This document shows, piece after piece, positions 25,378 to 34,105 of a stretch of 64,000 bases of DNA. Under the pieces are notes generated by a model. It made no database searches and was not told where the DNA came from. It saw only the letters and a list, made by a program, of their open reading frames with translations. Source of the stretch: RPQJ01 sp963696545 (GTDB lineage Bacteria > Pseudomonadota > Gammaproteobacteria > Steroidobacterales > Steroidobacteraceae); NCBI GenBank assembly GCA_963696545.1, contig CAVOKQ010000012.1:613104-677103 (forward strand). The letters are read 5' to 3'. The position numbers and the translations under genes are program-made. Position 1 is the stretch's first letter, and each line of letters starts with the position of its first letter.

Positions 25378-27705
25378 ATGGCGTCTCGCACGATACAGTA
25401 TTGCCGTCCACGAGGCGCGGCAGGGATGGCGGTGGTTCGCTCGGCGTGCGCATTTCTCGCAGGAACCTGCGCGGTACTGTCCCTGCCGGCCCTGCCTGCC
25501 GGCAGCATGGTCGCCACTGGAATCGCAGTTGCGGCGCTCGTCGCTGCCGTTCTTCGAGCATGGCCCGTCCTGATGCTCGCGCTCGGTTTCGGCGCTGCAT
25601 GGCTCGAGGTATCTGATCGACTGTCGCAGCGACTTGCTCCCGCCCTCGAGGGGCAGACGCTCTCGATCCACGGGTCGGTGGCCTCGGTGCCGCAGTTGCG
25701 CGCTGACGGGGTGCGGTTTCGATTCGCTCCTGACGCCGCCGCCGGCGTGCCTGCATTGATCGAGCTCACCTGGTACGAGCCGGAATGGCGGCCGCGGCCC
25801 GCCGAACGGCTCGCGCTCGAAGTGCGTTTGCGACGGCCACGAGGATTCTCGAACCCGGGAGGGATGGACCAGGAAGCGCGGCTTCTGCGTGACTGCGTCG
25901 GCGCGACAGGGTACGTGCGTGGCGCGCGCAGTGAAGGGCGCGGCATGCGGGACATATTGCGGCGCCCGGTGCTCGTGGCTCGCGGCGAGACCTACGACGC
26001 GATACGAGGGGCGCTCGGCGAGCGACCGGCCACCGGCATCGTGGCCGGGCTGTCGGTCGGGCTGCAGGACGCGTTGAGCCGGGAGCAGTGGCGAGCCCTC
26101 GCGCGCAGCGGCACCAGCCACCTGATGGCCATATCGGGTATGCACATCGGCATGCAGGCAGCCGTGGCGGCGTGGATCGCCGCGCGGATCGCGAGATGGC
26201 GCCAGCGTCGAGGCGCGCCAGGTGCGCAGCGCGACGCTGCGGTGCTGGCCGGCACGCTGACCGCGCTGGCCTATGCTCTGCTCGCCGGCTGGTCGGTGCC
26301 GACGCAGCGCACGGTACTGATGATCGGGCTGGTCGGTGTGGCACTGAGGATGCGACGACGGATCGCTGCCGCCGACGGCCTCGCGCTCGGTGCGCTCGCG
26401 GTACTCGCGCTGGATCCGCTGGCTCCGCTTGCGATTGGTTTCTGGCTTTCTTTCGTGGCCGTCGCCGTGATCCTGTTCGTCGGCACCGGGCACGTGCGGC
26501 CTCCCGGCGCGCTGGCCGGGTTTGCGCAGGTGCAGTTCGCGGTGACGATCGGCCTCATGCCGGTGATCGCGGGCGGTTTCGGCAGCGTTTCGCTGGTTTC
26601 GGCGGCTGTCAACGCAGTCGCGATCCCGCTCTACACCCTGGTCATCGTCCCGGCTGTGCTGCTCGGGACGGCAGCGGTGCTCGTCGTGCCTGCGGCCGGC
26701 AAGACCATGCTCGAGGCCGTGGCGTGGCTGGTTGAGTCCACCTGGCCGCTGATCGAGATGCCCGCAGCGCTTCCGTATGCCGTGTCGGGGATGGCGACGC
26801 TGCCGCCGGCCGGTTGGCTGCTGCTCATCGTCGGCGCGCTCGCGGCGCTGGCGCCGTTGGCGATGCCTGGGCGCGTGGCAGGTCTGCTGATCGTGGTCGC
26901 GCTCGGCACCTGGCAAGCGGCGCCTCCCGAACATGGCGCGCTGCGCCTCGCGGTGCTCGATGTCGGGCAGGGGCTGGCAACGGTCGTGCAGACGCGTCGG
27001 CACGTCCTGGTGTACGACACGGGGCCGGCCTTCCGCAGCGGAACCGACACGGGCCTGCTGGTGGTCGAGCCTTATCTGCGTAGCCGCGGCATACGCCGTG
27101 TGGACCTGCTGGTCGCAAGCCACGACGACGACGACCACGTGGGCGGTGCCGCATCACTTTCGGCGCTGCTCGAGGTCCAGGCGCGGGTCGCGAGTGGTCG
27201 TGCACTCGATGCGCTCGGGCCCGTGACTCGTTGCCTGGCGGGGCAGGGCTGGCAATGGGACGGTGTCCGCTTCCAGTGGCTGCACCCTGGAGACCCGCTG
27301 CTGCCCGGCGACAATGATCGCTCCTGCGTGCTCGAAATCCGCGCTGGTGCACGCGCGTTACTGCTGGCCGGAGACGCAGAGCGGCTCGCGGAGCAACAGA
27401 TGCTCGACCGTGGCCTTGCCGGGCCGGTCGACGTCGTCGTCGTCCCGCACCACGGCAGTCGCACGTCGTCGAGCGCGGCATTCGTCGCGGCGCTCACTCC
27501 GCGCTGGGCGGTCGTATCGGCCGGTTACCGCAACCGCTGGGGTTTTCCTGCCGCGTCGGTCGTCGAGCGATGGCAGTCGGCCGGAGCGCAAGTGCCGCGG
27601 ACCTCTGACTCTGGCGCGATTGAGTTCGACGTAGATCCGGCCCTTCCGCTCGACCCGCCGTCGCGATGGCGCATCGATCACCGGCGACCCTGGACCGATC
27701 CCTGA
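25378..27705 (+). CDS. comEC: DNA internalization-related competence protein ComEC/Rec2
   Basis: A 775-residue inner-membrane channel protein for uptake of single-stranded DNA during transformation. It has an N-terminal membrane/DUF4131 region (residues about 20-200), a Competence domain with several helices (about 215-500; SGTSHLMAISGMHIG is the hallmark near 240) and a C-terminal metallo-beta-lactamase domain with LDVGQGLATVVQ, SHDDDDHVGGAASL and PHHGSRTSS. Start at ATG 25378; an ATG at 25426 would lose 16 residues. Located just after lolD, where comEC is often found in gammaproteobacteria. Other competence genes are not in the window. Confidence 0.95.
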   Translation: MASRTIQYCRPRGAAGMAVVRSACAFLAGTCAVLSLPALPAGSMVATGIAVAALVAAVLRAWPVLMLALGFGAAWLEVSDRLSQRLAPALEGQTLSIHGSVASVPQLRADGVRFRFAPDAAAGVPALIELTWYEPEWRPRPAERLALEVRLRRPRGFSNPGGMDQEARLLRDCVGATGYVRGARSEGRGMRDILRRPVLVARGETYDAIRGALGERPATGIVAGLSVGLQDALSREQWRALARSGTSHLMAISGMHIGMQAAVAAWIAARIARWRQRRGAPGAQRDAAVLAGTLTALAYALLAGWSVPTQRTVLMIGLVGVALRMRRRIAAADGLALGALAVLALDPLAPLAIGFWLSFVAVAVILFVGTGHVRPPGALAGFAQVQFAVTIGLMPVIAGGFGSVSLVSAAVNAVAIPLYTLVIVPAVLLGTAAVLVVPAAGKTMLEAVAWLVESTWPLIEMPAALPYAVSGMATLPPAGWLLLIVGALAALAPLAMPGRVAGLLIVVALGTWQAAPPEHGALRLAVLDVGQGLATVVQTRRHVLVYDTGPAFRSGTDTGLLVVEPYLRSRGIRRVDLLVASHDDDDHVGGAASLSALLEVQARVASGRALDALGPVTRCLAGQGWQWDGVRFQWLHPGDPLLPGDNDRSCVLEIRAGARALLLAGDAERLAEQQMLDRGLAGPVDVVVVPHHGSRTSSSAAFVAALTPRWAVVSAGYRNRWGFPAASVVERWQSAGAQVPRTSDSGAIEFDVDPALPLDPPSRWRIDHRRPWTDP

Positions 27706-27780
27706 CGGGCCAAAGTCGCGGCTCCGGTCCCCATCAAGTATGATCCGCGGGCGCAGCGGCAGGGGATAACGGGCCAGGAC

Positions 27781-28431
27781 ATGTTCGAGATCGTGAAGGC
27801 CGGCGGCATCGTGATGGTGCCGATCATCCTGTGCTCCATCCTGGCGGTGGCCATCACGCTGGAGCGGCTCTGGACGCTGCGCTCGCAGCGGGTCGTGCCC
27901 GCGGAGCTCACCGACAAGGTCTGGCAGTGGGTCGAGAACCGCGCGCTGTCGGACAAGCAGATCCTGGCACTGCAGCAGCATTCGCCGCTCGGTCGCGTGC
28001 TCGCGGCAGGGCTCGCCAATCGCCACCGTGACCGCGCAGTGATGATCGGTGCCATCGAGGACGCCGGCCGCCACGTCGTGCACGACCTCGAGCGCTTCCT
28101 GAACATGCTTGGCACGATCGCCGCGATCTCGCCACTGCTCGGCCTGCTCGGCACCGTCACCGGCATGATGCGCACGTTCAAGGCGATTACCGTTGCCGGC
28201 GTTGGCTCCCCCGCCGCGATGGCGGGCGGAATCGCCGAGGCGTTGATCACCACCGTGGCCGGCCTGATGGTGGCCATTCCTGCGCTGGTCGCATACCGCT
28301 ACCTGCGTGGGCGGGTCGACACGCTGGTGATCCAGATGGAGAAGGAGTCGATCAAGCTGGTGCAGGCGATCGACCGCACGACCGGGGGGGCGCGTCCGAT
28401 GCTGGATGCCCGCCAGGAAGACGCTGCGTGA
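27781..28431 (+). CDS. exbB: MotA/TolQ/ExbB proton channel family protein
   Basis: A 216-residue inner-membrane protein. A membrane helix at about 7-28 is followed by a cytoplasmic part and two further helices (about 105-130 and 150-172) containing the family-typical GLLGTVTGMMRTFKAI and AEALITTVAGLMVAIPALVAY segments, including the Thr/Pro positions lining the proton path. With the next gene it forms an ExbB-ExbD pair. In this msbA-lpxK location such pairs are common in gammaproteobacteria and are not tied to a neighbouring tonB; the energised partner is unknown. Confidence 0.92.
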   Translation: MFEIVKAGGIVMVPIILCSILAVAITLERLWTLRSQRVVPAELTDKVWQWVENRALSDKQILALQQHSPLGRVLAAGLANRHRDRAVMIGAIEDAGRHVVHDLERFLNMLGTIAAISPLLGLLGTVTGMMRTFKAITVAGVGSPAAMAGGIAEALITTVAGLMVAIPALVAYRYLRGRVDTLVIQMEKESIKLVQAIDRTTGGARPMLDARQEDAA

Positions 28432-28865
28432 GGTTCCAGCCGCGCCGCACCGAGGAGCCGGATCTGAACATGACGTCGCTGATCGACGTCGTGCTGCTGC
28501 TGCTGATCTTCTTCATGCTGTCCACGAAGTTCATCGACGAGGGACGGCTCAAGATCCGGCTGCCCGAGGCCGGCGTCGCGCCGGAAAACGAATCGCAGGG
28601 CGAGTCGATCGAGATCGCGGTATCGGCCGAGGGGGGCTACAGCGTCGACGGCCGCGCGCTGATCAACAACAGCCCCGACACGCTCGCGGCCGCGATCGGC
28701 AAGGCGGCCGGCGGCAACCGGGCGATGCCCGTGACGATCCGCGCCGATGCCCGGGCGATGCACCAGTCCGTGGTGACTGCGATGGACGTCGCAGGGCGGA
28801 TGGGCTACCGGCAAATCAATATCGCTACGGTCAACGATGGGCCCGAGAATCGGCAAGGTCACTGA
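28428..28865 (+). CDS. exbD: ExbD/TolR family biopolymer transport protein
   Basis: A 145-residue single-pass protein. The helix at about 14-33 carries the essential Asp in NMTSLIDVVLLLLIFFML; the periplasmic domain runs to the C-terminus with typical RADARAMHQSVVTAMDVAGRMG. GTG start at 28428 overlaps the exbB stop (GTGA). Works with ExbB to couple the proton gradient to an outer-membrane or periplasmic process. Confidence 0.93.
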   Translation: MRFQPRRTEEPDLNMTSLIDVVLLLLIFFMLSTKFIDEGRLKIRLPEAGVAPENESQGESIEIAVSAEGGYSVDGRALINNSPDTLAAAIGKAAGGNRAMPVTIRADARAMHQSVVTAMDVAGRMGYRQINIATVNDGPENRQGH

Positions 28866-28872
28866 ACTCCGG

Positions 28873-30603
28873 ATGCCCTCCGGAGCGATGCAGACCTATC
28901 GCAGGCTCATCGCATACCTGAAGCCGCACCGGGGCATGTTCGCGCTGGGCGTCGTCGGCATGGTGATCTTCGCCGCCACCGACGCAGGCTGGGCTGCGTT
29001 CATTAAGTTCTTCCTGGACGGCACGTTCGTGGACAAGGACCCGCGTATGGTGTGGCTCGTGCCACTGGCGCTGGTCGGGCTCTTCATCGTGCGCGGCATC
29101 GGCGACTTCATGCAGACGTACTGCCCGGGCTTCGTGGGGCGGCACATCGTCAAGAAACTGCGGTCGCAGATCTTCGACCGCTACCTGCACCTTCCGGTCG
29201 GCTACTTCGACCACGAGGCGTCCGGCGTGCTGCTGTCGCGCCTCACCTACAACACCGAGCAGGTCGCCCAGGCGACGACCGATTCGCTCACGGTGTTCAT
29301 CCGCGACACGCTGACCATCAGCGGGCTGATCGGCTACCTGTTGTATCTCAACTGGAAGCTGACGCTGATCAGCCTCACCGTGGGCCCGCTGATTGGGTTC
29401 CTGATCCGCCGCATCAACATGCTGTTCCGTCGCTACAGCCGTCGCATTCAGAACTCGATGGGCGACGTCACGCGAGTGGCGAAAGAGGCCATCGAGGCGC
29501 CGCGCGTCGTGCGGGTGTTCAACGCCCAGGACTACGAGGCGTCGCTGTTCGAGGCGGTGATCGAGCAGAATCGCCGCTCGCACATGAAGCTCATGTTCAC
29601 CAAGGGGCTGAGCAATCCGGTCGTGCAGACCATCGCCGCTTCCGCGATGGCGGGCGTCCTCTATACGGCGACCGTGGAAGCGGTTGCAGGCCGCACGACG
29701 GTCGGTGCGTTCACCGCCTTCATCGCCGCGCTTGGACTGGTGACGGCTCCACTGCGACGCCTCGTCAACGTTGCGGGGCCGCTGCAGCAGGGAATCGCAG
29801 CGGCGCAGAGCATCTTCCAGATCATCGATACGCCGCTCGAGGACAAGGGTGGCGAGCGCGCGCTCGGGCGTGCCCGTGGCGAGGTCGAGTACCGTGACGT
29901 CCGCTTCCGCTATCCAACTGGCGCGGAAGAGGTCCTGTCCGGCGTGAGCTTCAGCGTGCGCTCCGGCGAGACGCTGGCGATCGTCGGTCGATCCGGCAGC
30001 GGCAAGTCCACGATCGCGAACCTGCTGCCGCGTTTCTACGACGTCACCGGCGGCAGCGTGATGGTCGACGGGTACGACGTCCGTGAGTACCGGCTGCACG
30101 ACCTGCGTGCCCAGGTCAGCCTCGTGAGCCAGGATGTCGTGCTGTTCAACGATACGATCCGCAAGAACATCGCATTCGGCTTCGATGCCACCGACGCGGA
30201 AATCGAGGCGGTCGCGCGTGCGGCGCGCGTCGCCGAGTTCGCCGACCCGCTGCCGCTCGGGCTCGATACCGTAGTCGGGGACCGCGGCGTGCTCCTCTCG
30301 GGTGGGCAGCGGCAACGCATCGCGATCGCGCGCGCGCTGCTCAGGAATACGCCGATCCTGATCCTGGACGAAGCGACTTCCGCGCTCGACACCGAGCTCG
30401 AGCGGCAGATCCAGGAGCAGCTCGAGCAGTTGATGCACAATCGCACGACGCTCGTGATTGCGCACCGGCTGTCCACCGTCGAGAAGGCCAACCGCATCCT
30501 GGTGATGGACGGTGGCCGCGTGATCGAGACGGGCACGCACGAGGAGTTGATGGCCCGGAACGGCCAGTATGCGGTCCTGTACCGCATGCAGTTCAACGAA
30601 TGA
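28873..30603 (+). CDS. msbA: lipid A export ATP-binding/permease MsbA
   Basis: A half-size ABC exporter of about 576 residues that flips core-lipid A across the inner membrane. Six membrane helices lie in the first 310 residues; the ATPase domain has Walker A GRSGSGKST, signature LSGGQRQRIAIARAL, Walker B ILILDEATSALD and H-loop VIAHRLSTV. The neighbour lpxK, overlapping by four bases, supports MsbA over a drug exporter. Start is uncertain: ATG 28873 is used, with 28837 (overlapping exbD) and 28888 as alternatives. Confidence 0.95.
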   Translation: MPSGAMQTYRRLIAYLKPHRGMFALGVVGMVIFAATDAGWAAFIKFFLDGTFVDKDPRMVWLVPLALVGLFIVRGIGDFMQTYCPGFVGRHIVKKLRSQIFDRYLHLPVGYFDHEASGVLLSRLTYNTEQVAQATTDSLTVFIRDTLTISGLIGYLLYLNWKLTLISLTVGPLIGFLIRRINMLFRRYSRRIQNSMGDVTRVAKEAIEAPRVVRVFNAQDYEASLFEAVIEQNRRSHMKLMFTKGLSNPVVQTIAASAMAGVLYTATVEAVAGRTTVGAFTAFIAALGLVTAPLRRLVNVAGPLQQGIAAAQSIFQIIDTPLEDKGGERALGRARGEVEYRDVRFRYPTGAEEVLSGVSFSVRSGETLAIVGRSGSGKSTIANLLPRFYDVTGGSVMVDGYDVREYRLHDLRAQVSLVSQDVVLFNDTIRKNIAFGFDATDAEIEAVARAARVAEFADPLPLGLDTVVGDRGVLLSGGQRQRIAIARALLRNTPILILDEATSALDTELERQIQEQLEQLMHNRTTLVIAHRLSTVEKANRILVMDGGRVIETGTHEELMARNGQYAVLYRMQFNE

Positions 30604-31640
30604 GCCTCGAGTCCGGACTGCAGCGAGTCTGGTACGGCCCTGCGTGGCTCAGCCTGCCGCTCTGGCCGCTCGGCTGGGTCTTCCGCGTGGGCGTCGCGTT
30701 GCGGCGGGGCCTGTACTCGATCGGACTTCTACGTCGTCGCCGGATAGCTGTTCCCGTGGTCGTCGTCGGCAACCTCACCGTGGGTGGCACCGGCAAGACG
30801 CCGATCACGGCCTGGCTCGCGCGGCAGCTCTCGTTGCGCGGTCATCGGGTCGGAGTCGTGCTGCGTGGCTACGGGGGCCGGCACTCGGGTGCGCCGCGAG
30901 TCGTGACGGCCTCCGATGATCCGGCCGAAGTGGGCGACGAGGCACTGCTGCATGCGCGGCGCGCACCTCACGTCGTCGTGATCGGCGCCGATCGTGTGGC
31001 CGCGGCGACGCTCGCCTCGGAGCGGGGCGCGGAAGCCGTGCTGTGCGACGACGGCCTGCAACACCTGCGACTGGCTCGTGACTGCGAGATCGCGGTCGTG
31101 GATGCAGTGCGAGGACTTGGTAACCGCCACCTGCTCCCTGCAGGACCGTTGCGCGAGCCGGCGGCGCGACTCGAGGGCGTCGACGCCGTGATTCTCACTC
31201 GGCGTGGCCCGGGGAACGAAACGCCAATTCATCCCAGGCGGCCTTACGTTGCGGAGGCTCGTTTCGAGCCCGGGCTCGCGGTCAACCTGCGCTCCGGGGA
31301 GCACCGGCCGCTGTCGACGTTCCAGGGCGCGAGAGTGCACGCGGTGGCGGGAATCGGCCATCCGGCAGCGTTTTTCGCCTGCCTGTGCGACGCGGGACTG
31401 AGCGTCGAAGTGCATGCGCTGCCCGACCACGCCGCGCTCGATCCGCGGTCTTTGCCGTTTCCGGACGGCGCGACTGTGCTGATGACCGAGAAAGATGCCG
31501 TAAAATGCGCTGAGTTCGCGCGGCCCGGCTGGTGGTACGTCGAACTCGACGTCGCGATCGCTGGCGACACGGCGCGCGACCTGATCGCACTCGTCCTCGA
31601 ACGCACCGGTCTGACCGGCGCGGGAGTGAACCTTGGATAG
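30600..31640 (+). CDS. lpxK: tetraacyldisaccharide 4'-kinase
   Basis: A 346-residue kinase that phosphorylates the 4' position of the tetraacyldisaccharide lipid A precursor. The N-terminal membrane-associated stretch is at about 15-45, followed by a P-loop in VVVVGNLTVGGTGKTP, then DDGLQHLRL with the catalytic Asp pair. ATGA overlap with msbA; the 3' end overlaps the Trm112-like gene by eight bases. Confidence 0.95.
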   Translation: MSLESGLQRVWYGPAWLSLPLWPLGWVFRVGVALRRGLYSIGLLRRRRIAVPVVVVGNLTVGGTGKTPITAWLARQLSLRGHRVGVVLRGYGGRHSGAPRVVTASDDPAEVGDEALLHARRAPHVVVIGADRVAAATLASERGAEAVLCDDGLQHLRLARDCEIAVVDAVRGLGNRHLLPAGPLREPAARLEGVDAVILTRRGPGNETPIHPRRPYVAEARFEPGLAVNLRSGEHRPLSTFQGARVHAVAGIGHPAAFFACLCDAGLSVEVHALPDHAALDPRSLPFPDGATVLMTEKDAVKCAEFARPGWWYVELDVAIAGDTARDLIALVLERTGLTGAGVNLG

Positions 31641-31821
31641 CAAGCTGCTCGACATCCTCGCCTGCCCGATCTGCAAGGGCCCGCTGCATTGGCACCGCGA
31701 CGTGCCGTGCCTGGTGTGCCGCGCCGACCGCCTGGCGTTTCCGGTCCGCGACGACATCCCGGTGATGCTGGAAGAGGAGGCGACCAGGCTCGCCGCGGAA
31801 GATCCGCTGCTGAAGGATTGA
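31633..31821 (+). CDS. Trm112 family protein (YcaR-like)
   Basis: A 62-residue zinc-ribbon-like protein beginning LDILACPICKGPL, with two Cys pairs (CPIC and a later VCRAD with CLVC) and the family ending VRDDIPVMLEEEA. The start is TTG at 31633, overlapping lpxK. In E. coli the homologue YcaR also stands between lpxK and kdsB. Its role is not established; archaeal and eukaryotic Trm112 proteins activate methyltransferases. Confidence 0.9.
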   Translation: MDSKLLDILACPICKGPLHWHRDVPCLVCRADRLAFPVRDDIPVMLEEEATRLAAEDPLLKD

Positions 31822-31823
31822 GC

Positions 31824-32606
31824 TTGGCATTCCACGTCGTCATCCCGGCGCGGTTCGCCTCCACGCGGTTACCGGGCAAGCCGCTGCTCGACATCGGCGG
31901 ACGCCCGATGATCCAGCGCGTGGTCGAGCGCGCGTGCGCAAGTGGTGCAGACGCAGTACTGGTGGCGACCGACGACCAGCGCATTGCCGCGGCCGTGTCT
32001 GACCCGCGCCAGCCTGGGACGTCGATCGCCGTGATGACCGACCCTGAGCTGCCGTCCGGAACAGATCGCGTCGCGGCAGTGGCTGCAGCGCGCGGCTGGA
32101 GCGACGACACGATCGTCGTGAACGTGCAGGGAGACGAGCCTTTCCTGCCGCCCGGGCTCATTGACCAGGTCGCGGCACTGCTCGAGGCCGACCCGGCGGC
32201 CGGTATTGCGACGCTCGCTGTCCCGATCGAGTCGCTCGAACAGTTCCTGGACCCGAACGTGGTGAAAGTCGTCACCGCAGAGGACGGTGCCGCGCTCTAT
32301 TTCAGCCGCGCACCGATTCCGTGGACGCGGGATGGTGCGCAGGGCGGCTGCGCGAGCCAGCAGGACCACGGTGAGGCGCTGCGGCACATCGGAATCTACG
32401 CGTACCGTGCCGGGACGCTGCGCCGGATGACTCGATTGCAACCCACGAGTCTCGAGCTTCGCGAGAAGCTCGAGCAGCTGCGTGCGTTGCAGAACGGCAT
32501 GCGCATCGTCGTCGGAATCTGCGTCGAGGCGCCGGGCCCGGGCGTCGATACGCCCCTGGATCTCGAGCGTGCGCGTCTGCGCGCCGCTCAAAGCGGAGGA
32601 CACTGA
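31824..32606 (+). CDS. kdsB: 3-deoxy-manno-octulosonate cytidylyltransferase
   Basis: A 260-residue enzyme that activates KDO as CMP-KDO for lipopolysaccharide inner core synthesis. The N-terminus VIPARFASTRLPGKPL is the nucleotide-binding signature; VNVQGDEPFLPP and the HIGIYAYR segment are conserved. The start is TTG at 31824 with AAGGA upstream; another TTG six bases earlier is possible. Its stop overlaps the next ATG (TGATG). Confidence 0.96.
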   Translation: MAFHVVIPARFASTRLPGKPLLDIGGRPMIQRVVERACASGADAVLVATDDQRIAAAVSDPRQPGTSIAVMTDPELPSGTDRVAAVAAARGWSDDTIVVNVQGDEPFLPPGLIDQVAALLEADPAAGIATLAVPIESLEQFLDPNVVKVVTAEDGAALYFSRAPIPWTRDGAQGGCASQQDHGEALRHIGIYAYRAGTLRRMTRLQPTSLELREKLEQLRALQNGMRIVVGICVEAPGPGVDTPLDLERARLRAAQSGGH

Positions 32607-32926
32607 TGAACCAGGTGCTGTTGACCGCATTCGGCGTGACGCTCACGCCGTGGAAGCTGGTCGGATATCTCGGCGTGGTGCTGTTCGCCGGGCGCTGGTT
32701 CGTGCAGATGGCGTACTCGCGCCGGCACGGCCGCCCCGTGGTGCCAACCGTGTTCTGGCTGATGAGCATTTCGGGCAGCCTGCTGCTGCTGTCGTACTTC
32801 GTGTTCGGCAAAAACGACTCGGTCGGGATCCTGTCGAACCTGTTCCCGGCGGGCGTCGCCGGCTACAACCTGTACCTCGACCTCGCTCACAAGAAGTCGC
32901 TGCGCGAGTCGTCGGCCGACGGCTGA
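32606..32926 (+). CDS. lipid A biosynthesis N-terminal (LAB_N) domain protein
   Basis: A 106-residue membrane protein with three predicted helices (about 14-34, 50-68, 75-93). It contains the LAB_N pattern: FAGRWFVQM followed by VPTVFWLMSISGSLLLL and a later SNLFPAGVAGYNLYL. In other bacteria this domain is found stand-alone or in front of a glycosyltransferase; its biochemical role is not settled. Context with kdsB, lpxK and msbA supports an envelope lipid function. Convergent with rluF, 11 bases away. Confidence 0.85.
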   Translation: MNQVLLTAFGVTLTPWKLVGYLGVVLFAGRWFVQMAYSRRHGRPVVPTVFWLMSISGSLLLLSYFVFGKNDSVGILSNLFPAGVAGYNLYLDLAHKKSLRESSADG

Positions 32927-32937
32927 GTGACGCTCGC

Positions 32938-33666
32938 CTAGGAATCGCCCTGCGGCTTGCGCGCCCGCAGGCTGAGCTTCGGCCGGGTCGACGTCAGGCC
33001 GCGCAGTTCTTCGGGCGTAAGGTTGCGCCACTTGCCGACCGGAAGGTCGCCGAGCCGGACGTGCATGATCCGCACGCGCTGCAGGCGGCGCACCGTGTAG
33101 TCGAAGTGCTCGCACATGCGGCGGATCTGCCGGTTCAGGCCCTGCGTCAGCAGGATGCGAAAGGTATTGCGGCCCACCTGCGACACCTTGCAGGGATTCG
33201 TGACCGTGTCGAGGATCGGTACGCCCGCGGCCATGCCGGCCAGGAACGCCGGCGTAAGAGGGCGGTCCACCGCCACCACGTATTCCTTCTCGTGCTCGTT
33301 CTCGGCGCGCAGGATCGTGTTGACGATGTCGCCGTCGTTGGTCAGCAGGATCAGGCCCTCGGAATCCTTGTCGAGGCGCCCGATCGGAAACACACGCTCG
33401 CGATGCCCGACGAAAGCAACGATGTTCTCCGGTACGTCGGGGTCGGTCGTGCACTCGATGCCGATCGGCTTGTTGAGGGCGAGGTAAACCTTGTGCGGCC
33501 TTTCGCGCAGCGGCTGGCCGTCGAGCAGCACGACGTCGCCTGCGGCGACCTGCGTGCCGAGCACGGCCACTGCGCCGTTCACCGTGACGCGTCCGGCCTC
33601 GATCCGCTCGTCGGCCTCGCGCCTCGAGCAGACGCCGGTCTCGGCGAGGTACTTGTTGAGCCGCAT
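32938..33666 (-). CDS. rluF: 23S rRNA pseudouridine synthase, RluF-like
   Basis: A 242-residue RsuA/RluB/E/F-family enzyme. An S4 RNA-binding domain covers about 1-60 (MRLNKYLAETGVCSRREAD), then the catalytic Asp in FPIGRLDKDSEGL. The CTTDPDVPENIV insert and CEHFDYTVRRLQRVRIMHV agree better with RluF (U2604) than RluB. ATG 33666 was chosen; a GTG at 33684 is in frame but would overlap yciH. Lies ten bases after yciH on the same strand. Confidence 0.88.
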   Translation of the reverse strand: MRLNKYLAETGVCSRREADERIEAGRVTVNGAVAVLGTQVAAGDVVLLDGQPLRERPHKVYLALNKPIGIECTTDPDVPENIVAFVGHRERVFPIGRLDKDSEGLILLTNDGDIVNTILRAENEHEKEYVVAVDRPLTPAFLAGMAAGVPILDTVTNPCKVSQVGRNTFRILLTQGLNRQIRRMCEHFDYTVRRLQRVRIMHVRLGDLPVGKWRNLTPEELRGLTSTRPKLSLRARKPQGDS

Positions 33667-33676
33667 GGATCCGCGT

Positions 33677-34045
33677 TCAGCCACCGGAGCGCCTGACGAC
33701 GTAGCCGAGCTTGCCGAGTTCCTCGACCAGCATGTCCCGATGGTCGCCCTGGATCTCGATCATGGCGCCATCCACCGTGCCTCCGGAGCCACAGCGCTTC
33801 TTGAGACGCGTCGCGAGCGACTCGAGTTCGTCGCCCGCGAGGGGTAAGCCCGTGATCACGGTGACGCCCTTGCCCTTGCGTCCCTTGGTTTCGCGGCCCA
33901 CACGCACGATGCCGTCGCCCTTTGGCGCGACGGCGAGAGGCTGCGCAGCCCTGCTGCGCTTGCAGCGGCAATCGGTTATCGGGCGGGCGCACTCGGGGCA
34001 AAGCCGCCCGGTGCCGGTGGAGAAGACGAGCCGGTTTTTCTGCAT
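33677..34045 (-). CDS. translation initiation factor SUI1-like protein YciH
   Basis: A 122-residue protein with an N-terminal zinc-ribbon-like part (CPECARPITDCRC, residues 16-28) and a C-terminal SUI1/eIF1 domain from about 45 (KGRKGKGVTVITGLPL, ending LGKLGYVVRRSGG). Bacterial YciH can influence initiation fidelity in vitro and is thought to act on stress mRNAs. ATG 34045 places the Cys motif at its usual distance. Divergent from the glycosylase gene. Confidence 0.88.
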   Translation of the reverse strand: MQKNRLVFSTGTGRLCPECARPITDCRCKRSRAAQPLAVAPKGDGIVRVGRETKGRKGKGVTVITGLPLAGDELESLATRLKKRCGSGGTVDGAMIEIQGDHRDMLVEELGKLGYVVRRSGG

Positions 34046-34105
34046 GCGCAGTCCGAACCCAGGGGATGCAGCGATTCGCTGGGCGTGAACGGTACCATAG
34101 CTGCG

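Noticed and set aside
24133..27138. A 1,001-codon open frame on the minus strand opposite lolE and comEC
   Set aside because: Composition is Arg/His/Gln-rich without domains and it lies antisense to the clear comEC frame; long antisense frames are common in GC-rich DNA.
28831..30540. A 569-codon minus-strand open frame opposite msbA
   Set aside because: Antisense shadow of the ABC exporter; low-complexity His/Arg/Asp composition.
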